From positions 1-64,000 of the forward strand of contig DDQG01000001.1 in assembly GCA_002342585.1 (NCBI GenBank): 64,000 nt of DNA, given 5' to 3'. Of this stretch, positions 10,301-18,964 are shown piece by piece. How positions within the stretch are numbered: position 1 is the stretch's first letter; each line of letters begins with the position of its first letter. The notes under the pieces are model-generated. The model saw nothing but the letters and a program-made list of their open reading frames with translations, did not search any database and was not told where the DNA came from. Made by a program: the position numbers and the translations under genes. The stretch is from Prevotellaceae bacterium UBA2448 (GTDB lineage Bacteria > Bacteroidota > Bacteroidia > Bacteroidales > Bacteroidaceae).

Positions 10301-10362
10301 TCCGCTATCATAATGTAACAGATTATGACACCATGCTTGACGAGATAAATTCTATGAAGTAA
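7318..10362 (+). CDS. res: Type III restriction endonuclease subunit (Res)
   Basis: A 1014-residue ATP-dependent translocase/nuclease. Helicase motifs in order are METGTGKTYVY at about 98-108 (Walker A), DEPQKMEG near 230 (motif II in the DEPQ form typical of Res), NYSATHK near 254 (motif III) and RQEVGRGLRI near 556-565 (motif VI). The C-terminus has a PD-(D/E)xK-type nuclease core, PDWAI near 942 and ETKGS near 961. All key residues are present, so the enzyme should be active. It would work with Mod, which recognises the site, and cleave after interaction of two head-to-head unmodified sites, as known for type III enzymes. It follows mod by 47 bases and precedes a small gene by 3 bases. Confidence 0.93.
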   Translation: MKFKFKIQQYQTDAVEQTVNVFAGQPSKENAKYRRDVGKRKGQFEFDDDDTGWRNNDVELNDKQLLENIHKQQVEGNIPQSKTLSKPEGLGACSLDIEMETGTGKTYVYIKTMFEMNKLYGWCKFIVVVPSIAIREGVYKSFTMLEDHFMELYGKKARYFVYNSSNLTQIDSFSSDASINVMIINTQAFARDFKEDSKNKVSLIMYTKRDDFQSRRPIDVISANRPIVIMDEPQKMEGAATQKALKNFKPLFVLNYSATHKTSHNCIYALDAYDAFKQRLVKKIQVKGITVQNLLGNQAYIYFDSIILSKNKAPEVKLEIEVQGANQARRQTMKFSQGDSLYDASKLPAYKEFVITEINANTNTVYFRNGDKIRAGEVMGDVSEKTLQQIQIRETVRSHFEKERQLFQQGIKTLSLFFIDEVANYKSYDESGEVVEGNLWKIFEQEYIRYLNENLSLFEDDYQKYLKQFSVEQVHNGYFSIDKKGHAVNSDVKRGNDISDDISAYDLILKDKERLLSFNEPTRFIFSHSALREGWDNPNVFQICTLRHANSATAKRQEVGRGLRICVDQQGNRMDAERLGDAVHDINKLTVIANESYSTFVDDLQKDTREALRERPTLATVAYFEGKTFDLNGVKYTINNLEATSIVSYLYENDYTDIKGNILPSYHKDMEQGTLAPLGKKLEPISEQVHRLIQGIFDPAALEGMIENGNETAEVVNEKLNENASKEEFKRLWKEINHQYVYTVHYDSEELIKKSVEAINKDLTVTQMKYVVTTGEQGDDELDFTGKQTTSRQTLREVSTSTVPYDLVGDIARGATLTRKTVVCILKGILPARLQLFKNNPEEFIRNVVKLIKEQKATMIVEHICYNQTEQTYDTDIFTQEKSRQTVDKAYQAKKHILDYVFTDSDGERKFAEDLDKADEVCVYARLPRSFQIPTPVGNYAPDWAIAFNDNMGVKHIYFIAETKGSMDSMQLKGVEKAKIDCAKKLFNNISTSKVRYHNVTDYDTMLDEINSMK

Positions 10363-10365
10363 AAC

Positions 10366-10605
10366 ATGAACTACAAAAGACTACAGAAACTGGAAGAGAC
10401 CTTGGGACAGTTGCAGAAGGTATATTCTGATCTGGAGAGTATTCGTGATGAGGAGCAGGAGGATTATGAGAGTATGCCTGAGTTTAAACGTTATTCAGAA
10501 GTAGGGGAGGTGGCTATTGAAAATGCAGAAGGCATTGATAGCATCATCTCCGAACTGGATAATGTCATTGCCGACCTAAAAGAAATCGTGGATAATAATG
10601 CATAG
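10366..10605 (+). CDS. Small acidic coiled-coil protein at the operon end
   Basis: A 79-residue, strongly acidic, helical protein with heptad-like spacing (LEETLGQLQKVYSDLESI, later IDSIISELDNVIADLKEIVD). No signal peptide, membrane segment or DNA-binding motif is visible. It starts 3 bases after the res stop, so it is co-transcribed and probably translationally coupled. I do not recognise a named family. Its acidity and position would fit a partner or inhibitor of Res or of the helicase, but that is inference. Confidence 0.65.
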   Translation: MNYKRLQKLEETLGQLQKVYSDLESIRDEEQEDYESMPEFKRYSEVGEVAIENAEGIDSIISELDNVIADLKEIVDNNA

Positions 10606-10668
10606 ATGGTTATTGCTTATTGGTTAAAGGTTATTGACCTTGGCTATTGGCTATTGAAAAGTTAAGAA
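10606..10668. repeat. Low-complexity phrase repeat after the R-M operon
   Basis: Tandem-like variants of TTATTGGTTAAAGGTTATTG and GGCTATTGGCTATTG fill the first 60 bases after the last defence gene. Confidence 0.6.
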
Positions 10669-10670
10669 AT

Positions 10671-10814
10671 AAAATTGCACACTATGATATTTTTCTGTTC
10701 TCAGATTAATGTCTTTTTTCCTGTTCATTAATGAAATCGATCCAATTCATTAATGATTACGATGAAATTCATTAATGAACGGTTTTTGAGGGGCCGATTT
10801 AAAAATTGCACACT
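10671..10814. repeat. 22-base-spaced palindrome array between direct repeats
   Basis: The near-perfect palindrome TTCATTAATGA(A) occurs three times, starting at 10724, 10746 and 10768, so each copy is exactly 22 bases (about two helical turns) from the next. The set lies between two direct copies of AAAATTGCACACT at 10671-10683 and 10802-10814. Regular spacing on one DNA face suggests binding sites for a dimeric regulator. No regulator gene adjoins it, and a decayed repeat is the alternative. Confidence 0.55.
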
Positions 10815-10874
10815 GGTATGATGTAAACAAAAAAGTTGACGGACTTTTGAGAATATGTCAGATTTTTGCACTAA

Positions 10875-11057
10875 TCTTGCGCCAATTTTACAGATTACAA
10901 ACAAAATAAAAACTATGAAGTTCAATTTGATTGGAATGCTGGTCTTGATGCCGGCATTCCTTCTACAGGCAGTTACAAGATTGTATGGCGCAATACTGAT
11001 GCACATACAGGTGATGCCAAGTATGATAACGAGGAACTGATAATCAAACTGAATTGA
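10875..11057 (+). pseudogene. C-terminal remnant of a lost secreted protein
   Basis: A reading frame open from 10875 to a TGA at 11055-11057 encodes about 60 residues with good coding character (for example YEVQFDWNAGLDAG, SYKIVWRNTDAH and YDNEELIIKLN) but has no start codon; a TAA at 10872 cuts it off. The pattern of alternating aromatic and polar residues is like the beta-rich C-terminal end of a Bacteroidota surface protein. It is followed 26 bases later by a strong terminator, as expected of a true gene end. I read it as the surviving tail of a gene deleted when the R-M island arrived. Confidence 0.55.
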
Positions 11058-11083
11058 GGATTGACATTCTTGATGAATTTAAT

Positions 11084-11119
11084 TACTCGCGACGGAAGAT
11101 GTCGCGAGTATTTTTTTAT
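11084..11119. terminator. Bidirectional intrinsic terminator
   Basis: A 10-base perfect stem TACTCGCGAC/GTCGCGAGTA closes a 7-base loop and is followed on the plus strand by seven T. It separates the plus-strand remnant from the convergent gene on the minus strand. Confidence 0.85.
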
Positions 11120-11133
11120 AGTTGTGTCCTCTG

Positions 11134-13527
11134 CTACCGAACGATTATTTTTTTACCGTTCTTTATATATATTCCGGCTGCACTTGGCTTGCCGTTGAGC
11201 TTAGTGCCGTTGATGGTGAACCAAACGTCGTTTTCGTCTTCTTCTGCTTCTTTCACTTCCTCAATGCCTGTTGGGGCTTCGTCAAAACTTATCAGCAGTT
11301 CATCGCCGTCGGGAATATCATTGAGGGCTAGCCATGCGGTGTATGACGGCAGCGTATTATCCTTCGGGTGATACGGATAAAAGCCCATGAGGTTGTCGTT
11401 GCCCTTATCCAACGTAAAGAAATTACTCATCATATCTGACGATGTTATCTTATGACCACCGGGGTCAACACTACCCTTGAAGAGATTGTTCTCATAATCG
11501 GTTGCAGCACCTGGATTGTCACCTTCATAGTGTGAGAGATAGAGTGGTCCTGTGCCTTCGTAGGTGAGCATCACCGGTGTCAATGCTGGCACCACTTGAG
11601 TGTTTAATGGCTGCACATAAAGTGTTTTGTTGGCGATATCACTTGCCCACCATGCCTTCGCGCCATCGGGCAGTTCCACTGGGTATCCGAGCATCAGGGT
11701 GCTCATGCCTGTCTCATCACGATTGATGGGGAAGTAGGTGAACAGGTGGTTGGGGACGTCCTGATAGACAGAGAAAAACTCCCTCCATCCGTCGGCATTG
11801 CTGTAGCCGTAGCCACCGGACCCCTGATAACCAAGGAAGAGCTGGTATTGGGTGCCGTCTTTTATGAATATATCAAGGTCTGCCGGACAACCATCGAATG
11901 TGTTTTCACCCATCAATTTCATCACTGGTGGAGGGTTCTCACCGTCATCAACCAGCTGACCTGCTTCTACATGGGTATCGACATAGAGGGTTTTCAGGTT
12001 ACCCATATTCTCAAAGGCATAGTTGGAAATGCTGTCTGCGAGATTTTCGTGAATGGTCAGCGTTGCAAACGACTTGGGTGCCGTGAGCAGAATTTTCTTG
12101 TTTGTATTATAGAGTACACCATCCTTCGTGCTATATCCTTTGCTGTCGTCGCTGAGCACAAAAGCTTCTTGCACATTGTTACGCTGCGGATAGGCAATGC
12201 TATCGATTGTTGCAGGAAGCAATACTCTTTTCACTGCTCCAAGGTTTTCAAAGGCATTAGCTCCGACTCCAACGGTAGTGAGGGGTATTTGGCTGAAATA
12301 GGTATGCAGACTGTTGTTGACGGTGAAGTCGTTAGTCCCTGTGGCGCCTATCGCCTTCTCTAGAGCCACACTGCAACCGGTAATCTCTTTTACGGTCTCT
12401 CCCTGGACCTCCTTTTCTACCTCCTCCTTTTTTATCACTTTGAGGTAACCGGGGATGGAGTCAGCTTCGTTTTCGTCCATATGACCCACATTCTTCGTAT
12501 AGAAACTGTCGCCCACATCGTAGCGCAGGAACACCTTCAGTTCGGGATAACCGTTGAAGGTATAGACATACTGATCACTCTCGGGAGTGTATTCGTCATT
12601 ATACATGCTGAACAGCAAGGGTTGCTTCATCTGCTCATCCGTGCACGCCGCAATCTCGTCACCCCTGGGGTCGCCGCTGCCGCCATCATAACCGGTGCCT
12701 CTCACACCGTCATCGCGGTAGAGGTAGAAATTATTCACCAGCTTCTGACCGTAACGCTCACCGGCAATGGAAGCGTAGCAATCGTCGCTATGATGGATGA
12801 CTGTTCCGCTGAAGTAGCAGTGAAAGATGCCTGACGTGTGGTCATCACCCTGCTCTATCTTACCCACCAGTCCTCCGACCTGGGCGTCGGCTTCCACGGT
12901 GATGTCGCTATAGCAGTATTCTATGCTGTTGTGGTTGTTGGTCATATAGCCGCAGATGGCGCCAAACTCATCGTTGCCGCTTTCGTACTGCCTCACGCTT
13001 CCTCCCACCACGGCACAGTGGGTGATAGTGCTGTGGTTGTACATTCTGCCGCATATAGCACCAATGTGACAGTCGTCACCGTCGCCGGCGCGGATGTCCA
13101 CATTCTCCAACTTGAGGTTCTGGATTCTGCCGTTGTCTAACTTGCCGAAGAGTCCGCGATTGTCGTCGTTTCCTTCGATTTTCAGGTTTTTGATGACGTG
13201 CCCTTGTCCGTCGAATGTTCCGCCAAACTTGTTGTCGTCGTTCCATCCGATGGTATAATCGTTGAAGTTGTGGTTGTTCAGGTCGATGTCGTTCATCAGC
13301 AGAATGGTGTAGCCGTCGTAGCCCTGATCGCCGTCATTGTAATCGTCCCACAGAGTGCGGAGAGCAGCTAATTCGTTAGGAGTGTAAATGTGTATGGTCT
13401 TGTCTTTCACATATAATTCTTTCGCAGCCGTACCGTCCCATATCATATCGGGGTTGGTAATATCCACTGCAACAGCCGATACAAACGCCAAGGCTGTCAT
13501 TAGAAATGCCAATATAATCTTTTTCAT
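11134..13527 (-). CDS. Secreted GLUG/BspA-like leucine-rich repeat protein
   Basis: A 797-residue secreted protein with an N-terminal signal peptide (MKKIILAFLMTALAFVSAVA). Residues about 60-290 are a beta-helix-like region with GLUG-type repeats (FGGTFDGQGHVIKNL, GAICGRMYNHS, GGLVGKIEQG). Residues about 410-530 contain BspA-type LRR_5 elements (ANAFENLGAVKRVLLPATI, NYAFENMGNLKTLYV). The end, AAGIYIKNGKKIIVR, resembles the short C-terminal sorting end of type IX secretion cargo in Prevotella. It probably acts at the cell surface, in adhesion or binding. It is the second gene of a two-gene minus-strand unit, starting 19 bases after the 1736-residue gene ends. Confidence 0.8.
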   Translation of the reverse strand: MKKIILAFLMTALAFVSAVAVDITNPDMIWDGTAAKELYVKDKTIHIYTPNELAALRTLWDDYNDGDQGYDGYTILLMNDIDLNNHNFNDYTIGWNDDNKFGGTFDGQGHVIKNLKIEGNDDNRGLFGKLDNGRIQNLKLENVDIRAGDGDDCHIGAICGRMYNHSTITHCAVVGGSVRQYESGNDEFGAICGYMTNNHNSIEYCYSDITVEADAQVGGLVGKIEQGDDHTSGIFHCYFSGTVIHHSDDCYASIAGERYGQKLVNNFYLYRDDGVRGTGYDGGSGDPRGDEIAACTDEQMKQPLLFSMYNDEYTPESDQYVYTFNGYPELKVFLRYDVGDSFYTKNVGHMDENEADSIPGYLKVIKKEEVEKEVQGETVKEITGCSVALEKAIGATGTNDFTVNNSLHTYFSQIPLTTVGVGANAFENLGAVKRVLLPATIDSIAYPQRNNVQEAFVLSDDSKGYSTKDGVLYNTNKKILLTAPKSFATLTIHENLADSISNYAFENMGNLKTLYVDTHVEAGQLVDDGENPPPVMKLMGENTFDGCPADLDIFIKDGTQYQLFLGYQGSGGYGYSNADGWREFFSVYQDVPNHLFTYFPINRDETGMSTLMLGYPVELPDGAKAWWASDIANKTLYVQPLNTQVVPALTPVMLTYEGTGPLYLSHYEGDNPGAATDYENNLFKGSVDPGGHKITSSDMMSNFFTLDKGNDNLMGFYPYHPKDNTLPSYTAWLALNDIPDGDELLISFDEAPTGIEEVKEAEEDENDVWFTINGTKLNGKPSAAGIYIKNGKKIIVR

Positions 13528-13546
13528 AGAAGTTTAAGGTTTCAAG

Positions 13547-16500
13547 TTAATAAACGAATTTCACCGTTTCCTGACCTGCAGAAACGAGTCCAATACCTTT
13601 GTTGAGGGTTACAGGGAATGTGACCTTGCCATCCTTGTCAGCTTGCTTGCGAGCTATCACAACGCCGTTGGCATGATAGAGTCGAACCTGCTCATCAGCC
13701 TTTGCACCAGTTACAACGATGCTGTTTGCTTCGCGTCTTACATGCAGTTTGGCGGCTGTGTCATTGTTATTGTAAACATGTTCTACTGCCACTACCTCAG
13801 ATGACGGATAGAGGGTAACTACACCGCTGTTATTGCTGCCTGAGAAGGTGTTGGGCATTACGCGTACATAGAGGTTTGTTCTCGGTAAATTGTACACAAC
13901 AGTAGCACCGACATACATCATCTCCTTTTCTGTTACCTGAGGCACTTTCAGCGTCACGTAACCGGCATGATAGCTGCCATAGTTGTGCATATATCCATCG
14001 CCGTGCTGTGGGTCTGTAGTATTGATAACCAGTTTCTTGGTTTCATACTTTATGTGGTCATTGCCCGTAGTGTGATATACTATACTGCTGTAGGGGTGTT
14101 CTTTCAGTCCTACCATAATGGCAAAGCCGTTTGGCAGTTGTCTGCGGGCATAGTTGCGCACACATACAGTGATGTAATTGTCACCGTTCTCGTCCACCTT
14201 CTGTGCCACCACGAAGCACTCCAGTTGCGGGTGGTATGGGAAGAACCTTGCTGTTGTCTGCTGATATGTCCTGTCTGGCCCGTCTTTAACTACTATGCCA
14301 TCTTTTAATAAAGTCTTGTTCGAAGATTTTGACTCAGGAGTGTTCTGTTCTGCTTTGCCTAATATGTCGTCATACTTCACTATCATATCAGTATTCAATC
14401 CAGCTCCTACCTTACAAGGTACGATGACACGCTCTTTAGCATAGGCTCCGGCAGGGATTGTCATATCCAAAGGGTAATTCTTTCCATCTATTATCAGCAC
14501 ACATTCGCTGATGTTTGATGTGCCGTAGTTGTTTACTGTAATTAACAGTGATATTTCGTCCTTGTCGCACATATAGCCTTGGTTGTTGTCTGGGTTAAAC
14601 TCCACAGTATATCCGTAGGCATTGCCAAAGTAGGCTGCTTTTTTGTTCAGTTGTGTATTACCCTCCTTATCGGTAGCAACGAAGCACACCTGTATCTTCT
14701 CATTGGTCATATATCCGTCAAAATTATATATGGTGCTGCCCGGATCTACCTTCACTGCGGTGATAGGAGTGCCCAGATGGAAACTGCCGTCTGTGTCGGG
14801 CACCAGTCTTGAAGCCATCAGGCACATCTTTGCTGTATCGTTTTCAAAAGTTGTCTGACGCCACAATACAGCCACATTGTTCAACGACTTTGCCTGCATA
14901 TCAGGCACGATGGAAAACTCGTCGGCTGTAATCTCATTTAGGATGAGAGAGGTATTGATGCCTTTCTTGGCATTGCCGTCCATGCCGTAGTTTTTCACCC
15001 TTATGCACTTTGTGCCTGACACTGTGTCGGCGATAGCCATCCATGCCACCAGATTGTTGTCGCCAATTCTGCACAGACGCATATAGTTGTCGCTCTGCTC
15101 CATCGGGTGAGTAGTGACATTGTTTGAAGCGTCTATGGTCAGGCTGATATTTTCATCAGCTACACCATAACCGCCTTTGCTTGCCACAATGAATGCTGTG
15201 GTGCCGTCATAGCTCACACGATAGTCTTTCATCGAACATGTCTCATTCAGTTCCATCAGTTTCACAGGCTCAGACCATGTCTCGTTACCATCAAAACGCG
15301 ACATCATCAGGTTACCAGTCATCACAAGATCATTCAGTTTTACTGTATCCTTTTCGGTCACCCAACTGCCTTTCTCAATCAATCCCTCCTGCCATACTGC
15401 TACAGCCTTGCCGTCGTCAGCCATCGCCAGACGAGGTTTGAATGAGGCGGTTTCTGGTGAGCTATATACTGGTTTGGGCTGGTACCACTTGGTGCCTGGT
15501 GTCTTCTTGGTATAATAAACATCAAATACGCGACTGCCTTCCTTTACGGATTTTTCAAGTGTCAGTGAGTCTTCCAGCTGCTCCTTTGGTATCACTTCCG
15601 TTGCCTGTTCCATCAATACCATGTCTAAACCGGGAACAGAGGCTGCATCATAGTCGGAACATCCGCCCATGTGCGAATCGGACAAGGTAACGGGATTTCC
15701 TAGCGATGCCACTTCAACGGTGAACTTGTTGGGGTCGTCGGGACTGCCCTGATTGCCCTGATAGATGATACTGTCACCACCCGAAATATACTTCACGGGC
15801 TGATTAATGTCTGCATAAGTGCTTACCAAATCGCCTGGCAGTGCTAACAGCGCATTTCTTGGTGCTTTAGCATCCGACGGTGTAGCATCCGGGTCTTCTT
15901 CATCACTCAGGTAGTAAGCAAAGTTCTTGTGGTACGGATTCTTATAATCTTCTGGGGCGACAAGTTTCAGTTCTGAGTCTATATGTTTAAGAAGATCCCA
16001 TGACGAGCGCGTGGACCAGAACAGGAACTTTATCTTAAAATATGCCTCCATTTTGGCATACCAGCCGTAAGCACTTCCTGAGAATGGATTACGGAAATCA
16101 AGTCGTGAACCTAAAGCATGTCTGAAATCAACGGCGGCATCGGAGTTCAGTCCAAACTCTGCACCAGCCACCCAGGCGTCTAATTTTGACTTTATTTTTG
16201 CATGCACGTATGCCTGTCCCGTAAATTTGAATGCCAGCAGGTGGTTCTTCAGCGTATTGCTAATGATGCCGCCTGTTGCGGGTTCTTTTAAGTTTTTGAA
16301 TGAGAAAAGTCCTGTGTTGACAGCCAGTCTTGAGCCTCCATATGTTGATAACGACGTGCGAGTTAAAGCTTGCAGTATCTGGGTGAGGGTGTTGCTTTCT
16401 ACCCATTTGGCGAACAGTTTGGCTGCATCGGGAATTCCAGCCTGGTTGCCTAGGAACGATATCATATTGTCAATGTCAATTTTGACGTCGTTTTCCGCAT

Positions 16501-18757
16501 TGGCCTCTGCATACAGACCTGCTTCGTCCAACCACTGAGTGCCGGTAAACCACTGTGCCCACTTATCGTCTTCAAGAGTCAGCGGAACAGAGTACTTGGT
16601 ATATAACTCAGCAAAGGCAGAGAACGTTATGTCAGTATTAGAGGTTTGCTTTTTAGGCTTCTTGTCTAACAATTCATCCAATGTTGGTGAGAGGTCGGTA
16701 ACTCCCAACTCGTAGTTTTCTGTAGTACCCATTGAAACCTTGTTTGTCTGCGATTCATTTGGCCAGTACTTCGCACTCTTATTCGCCATGTCGTACTTGC
16801 CTTCAACACCTACACCAAGAGTTTCTGTCAAAGATAACTTCTTGGTCTTGAAGAAGTCAATATCAAGGTCAAAACGGAAGTAGTATGGTGGATGGAACGG
16901 TATTCTAAAGTCCATATGTGAGGCTCCGTCAGGTGTTATACCGGTTATCCAGTCCTTTGCCGATATCTCTGCAGCGTCACCACTCAGATGTTCTTCGGCA
17001 CTCTTCTTTATTTCTTCTTCAATCTTCTGCAGATTCAGTGTCCTGTTGGCGAGGATAGGCAACTCACGCACTACATCGCCATTGAATGCGATGCTTGGGC
17101 GTCCGGATGTGTTGCTAGCAAGGTATTCGCTCAGGTCAAAGTCGGTTGTAAAGTAATCGTAGTCAAAGAACTTGCTGCGAATAGAAACCGTCTTACCCTC
17201 AAGAGATTCCTTTAGTATGTCGTTTTCTTCAGCGTCGTTCTTCACTTTCTTCAGCGTGATATTGCTTTCTGGCTCCGATGAGGTATCGTTCCCTGCTGCC
17301 GATGCGAAGCGTTTCACATTCTGCGATGCGCGGGGCGAAACTATTGCCACCTCCATATTCGCGTAACTCTTCGTCCTCATGCCGTCGGCATACTTGACGG
17401 TGTCTTTTTTTGATGCAAACTCATCATAATATATCGTTTCAGCCTTCTGCACGGGCAGTATGTCCGCTGTCTGCACATGACTCACGTATATATCGCCTCG
17501 GCGGTCGTTAGTAGGGGTTAGTGTTGAGAGCACTGCCGATGTTACCTTTGGTGAAGTTACAGGAGCCGAAATACTTTCCAGAAAGATATCCACAACCTCT
17601 GTCTCACTGCTTATGACACCTGTTTTGTGGTTGTAAGACCCCGGATACTTACACAACTTTGGCAGAAAACCGTCTCTATAGCACTCTATTGTGCATGGTT
17701 CGCCGTCGGTGATCACATACAAACGCCCTGATACAGGGTCTTTACCCCAATCCAACAGTTTCGTATCTTTCGGCATATTGGCAGTATCAGCAGGCACAGC
17801 GTGCAACGTCAGACCTTTAATCGAGTCAGACTGTACGTTGTCGAGGAATAAGTTCACCCAAAGGGTATCATGATAAGAAAAAAGTCGTGAATCCAGATAG
17901 GTAGGGTTCGGTGCGTCCAGTCGCTTGTGCTGGCGGAAAGGCATCTTCGGCCCTGTCATCATCATTACGGTATTATCGCTGACATGAGTAACAGCATCCA
18001 TAGCCCACCATTCGTGCTTCAACTTGATACGCTTGAAGTTGTTAGTCATCAGGTAAGCCTCCTTCAAGTCACCGTCATTATAATCATAGAACGTATATAG
18101 CTTATCAGTTTGAAGTTTCCTAATGTATGCCGTATCGCTCTTCTCTGTCTCGCTGTTATACCGTATCAGTTGCAGGTCGTAGTCGCCATCTACTATACGA
18201 CTCTTGTCCAGCATCACGGTGCGTACTGATGCCGAGCCGTAGCCGTGAATATTAAAGGTGTAGGTCTTCGCCTTCTCCTCGCCTTCGCCCTGAGGCCATA
18301 TCTTCAACTCTATCTGGTTCTCGCTGATAGGGGGCATGATATAGGCATAGTTCTCGGCTGCAAAAACCTTCGAAGTGTTCTGCGAAGGGTCATCAGGGTT
18401 ATTTTTGCAAGTTACGCGAATATGGAAAGGTCTATTGCCCTGAGCCTTGTCCAGTCGCAGCACGATATACTGGTTGTCGCGAGCATCGTAGATTTGCTTG
18501 TAGAAACCGACGGTGTCTTTTGGTGCAGGGTCATTGAAGAGTGTCTTGAGGGCGTCCATCTCCTCGCGGTTATCCAGAATGCTGTGGTCTATCTCCTGCC
18601 ACTGGAACTGGCTGATGTCGGTCCATGAGTCCAGCTGACTCAGGTTCACTGCACGCTCTACAGTAAAGTCATCTGCTACTGCATTTGCACCATAGACAAA
18701 TGACAGCAGTAAAGCTAAAAACGCTTTTTCTAATACCTGTTTCATATTCATTATCAT
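13547..18757 (-). CDS. Very large secreted protein with type IX-like C-terminus
   Basis: A 1736-residue secreted protein. A signal peptide ends near residue 29 (FVYGANAVADD). I do not recognise a catalytic domain. The central part is rich in short beta segments and includes a stretch like a beta-propeller or WD-type domain near residues 1130-1400 (repeated blocks of the form KAVAVWQEG, NLVAWMAIAD, NVAVLWRQTT). A CARDB-like beta-sandwich lies near 1440-1530 (ISLLITVNNYGTSNISECVL). The end (VRLYHANGVVIARK to GIGLVSAGQETVKFVY) fits a type IX sorting domain. It is co-transcribed with the GLUG/LRR protein, which suggests a shared surface complex. Function is unknown. Confidence 0.75.
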   Translation of the reverse strand: MIMNMKQVLEKAFLALLLSFVYGANAVADDFTVERAVNLSQLDSWTDISQFQWQEIDHSILDNREEMDALKTLFNDPAPKDTVGFYKQIYDARDNQYIVLRLDKAQGNRPFHIRVTCKNNPDDPSQNTSKVFAAENYAYIMPPISENQIELKIWPQGEGEEKAKTYTFNIHGYGSASVRTVMLDKSRIVDGDYDLQLIRYNSETEKSDTAYIRKLQTDKLYTFYDYNDGDLKEAYLMTNNFKRIKLKHEWWAMDAVTHVSDNTVMMMTGPKMPFRQHKRLDAPNPTYLDSRLFSYHDTLWVNLFLDNVQSDSIKGLTLHAVPADTANMPKDTKLLDWGKDPVSGRLYVITDGEPCTIECYRDGFLPKLCKYPGSYNHKTGVISSETEVVDIFLESISAPVTSPKVTSAVLSTLTPTNDRRGDIYVSHVQTADILPVQKAETIYYDEFASKKDTVKYADGMRTKSYANMEVAIVSPRASQNVKRFASAAGNDTSSEPESNITLKKVKNDAEENDILKESLEGKTVSIRSKFFDYDYFTTDFDLSEYLASNTSGRPSIAFNGDVVRELPILANRTLNLQKIEEEIKKSAEEHLSGDAAEISAKDWITGITPDGASHMDFRIPFHPPYYFRFDLDIDFFKTKKLSLTETLGVGVEGKYDMANKSAKYWPNESQTNKVSMGTTENYELGVTDLSPTLDELLDKKPKKQTSNTDITFSAFAELYTKYSVPLTLEDDKWAQWFTGTQWLDEAGLYAEANAENDVKIDIDNMISFLGNQAGIPDAAKLFAKWVESNTLTQILQALTRTSLSTYGGSRLAVNTGLFSFKNLKEPATGGIISNTLKNHLLAFKFTGQAYVHAKIKSKLDAWVAGAEFGLNSDAAVDFRHALGSRLDFRNPFSGSAYGWYAKMEAYFKIKFLFWSTRSSWDLLKHIDSELKLVAPEDYKNPYHKNFAYYLSDEEDPDATPSDAKAPRNALLALPGDLVSTYADINQPVKYISGGDSIIYQGNQGSPDDPNKFTVEVASLGNPVTLSDSHMGGCSDYDAASVPGLDMVLMEQATEVIPKEQLEDSLTLEKSVKEGSRVFDVYYTKKTPGTKWYQPKPVYSSPETASFKPRLAMADDGKAVAVWQEGLIEKGSWVTEKDTVKLNDLVMTGNLMMSRFDGNETWSEPVKLMELNETCSMKDYRVSYDGTTAFIVASKGGYGVADENISLTIDASNNVTTHPMEQSDNYMRLCRIGDNNLVAWMAIADTVSGTKCIRVKNYGMDGNAKKGINTSLILNEITADEFSIVPDMQAKSLNNVAVLWRQTTFENDTAKMCLMASRLVPDTDGSFHLGTPITAVKVDPGSTIYNFDGYMTNEKIQVCFVATDKEGNTQLNKKAAYFGNAYGYTVEFNPDNNQGYMCDKDEISLLITVNNYGTSNISECVLIIDGKNYPLDMTIPAGAYAKERVIVPCKVGAGLNTDMIVKYDDILGKAEQNTPESKSSNKTLLKDGIVVKDGPDRTYQQTTARFFPYHPQLECFVVAQKVDENGDNYITVCVRNYARRQLPNGFAIMVGLKEHPYSSIVYHTTGNDHIKYETKKLVINTTDPQHGDGYMHNYGSYHAGYVTLKVPQVTEKEMMYVGATVVYNLPRTNLYVRVMPNTFSGSNNSGVVTLYPSSEVVAVEHVYNNNDTAAKLHVRREANSIVVTGAKADEQVRLYHANGVVIARKQADKDGKVTFPVTLNKGIGLVSAGQETVKFVY

Positions 18758-18828
18758 TATTTATTCTGCAAATGTGATTTTTGCCGTTAAAGGTTTTGGG
18801 GTTTACAAATTCGGGTTAGTTTAGGTTG

Positions 18829-18836
18829 CAAAACTA
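18829..18836 (-). promoter_or_regulatory. Promoter box of the large secreted-protein unit
   Basis: On the minus strand TAGTTTTG fits the TAnnTTTG consensus and lies about 70 bases ahead of the start at 18757. The rest of the 18758-19203 gap holds two terminator hairpins and a low-complexity repeat; no gene is seen in it. Confidence 0.45.
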
Positions 18837-18964
18837 ATAGCTTTTCAGTTTTTCGCCAAACTTTTTGCCGAAATATGGTATATAAGATGACAAATAAAAC
18901 GAATTTGCCCTGATTCGTTAACATTTATTAGTGTTTTTTTGTTAACGGCGCGAGCTGTCTTGCC

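Noticed and set aside
571..10605. DISARM or BREX system
   Set aside because: There is an SNF2-type helicase and a methyltransferase, but no DrmA/DrmB/DrmC, PglX, BrxC or PglZ; Mod and Res are of type III.
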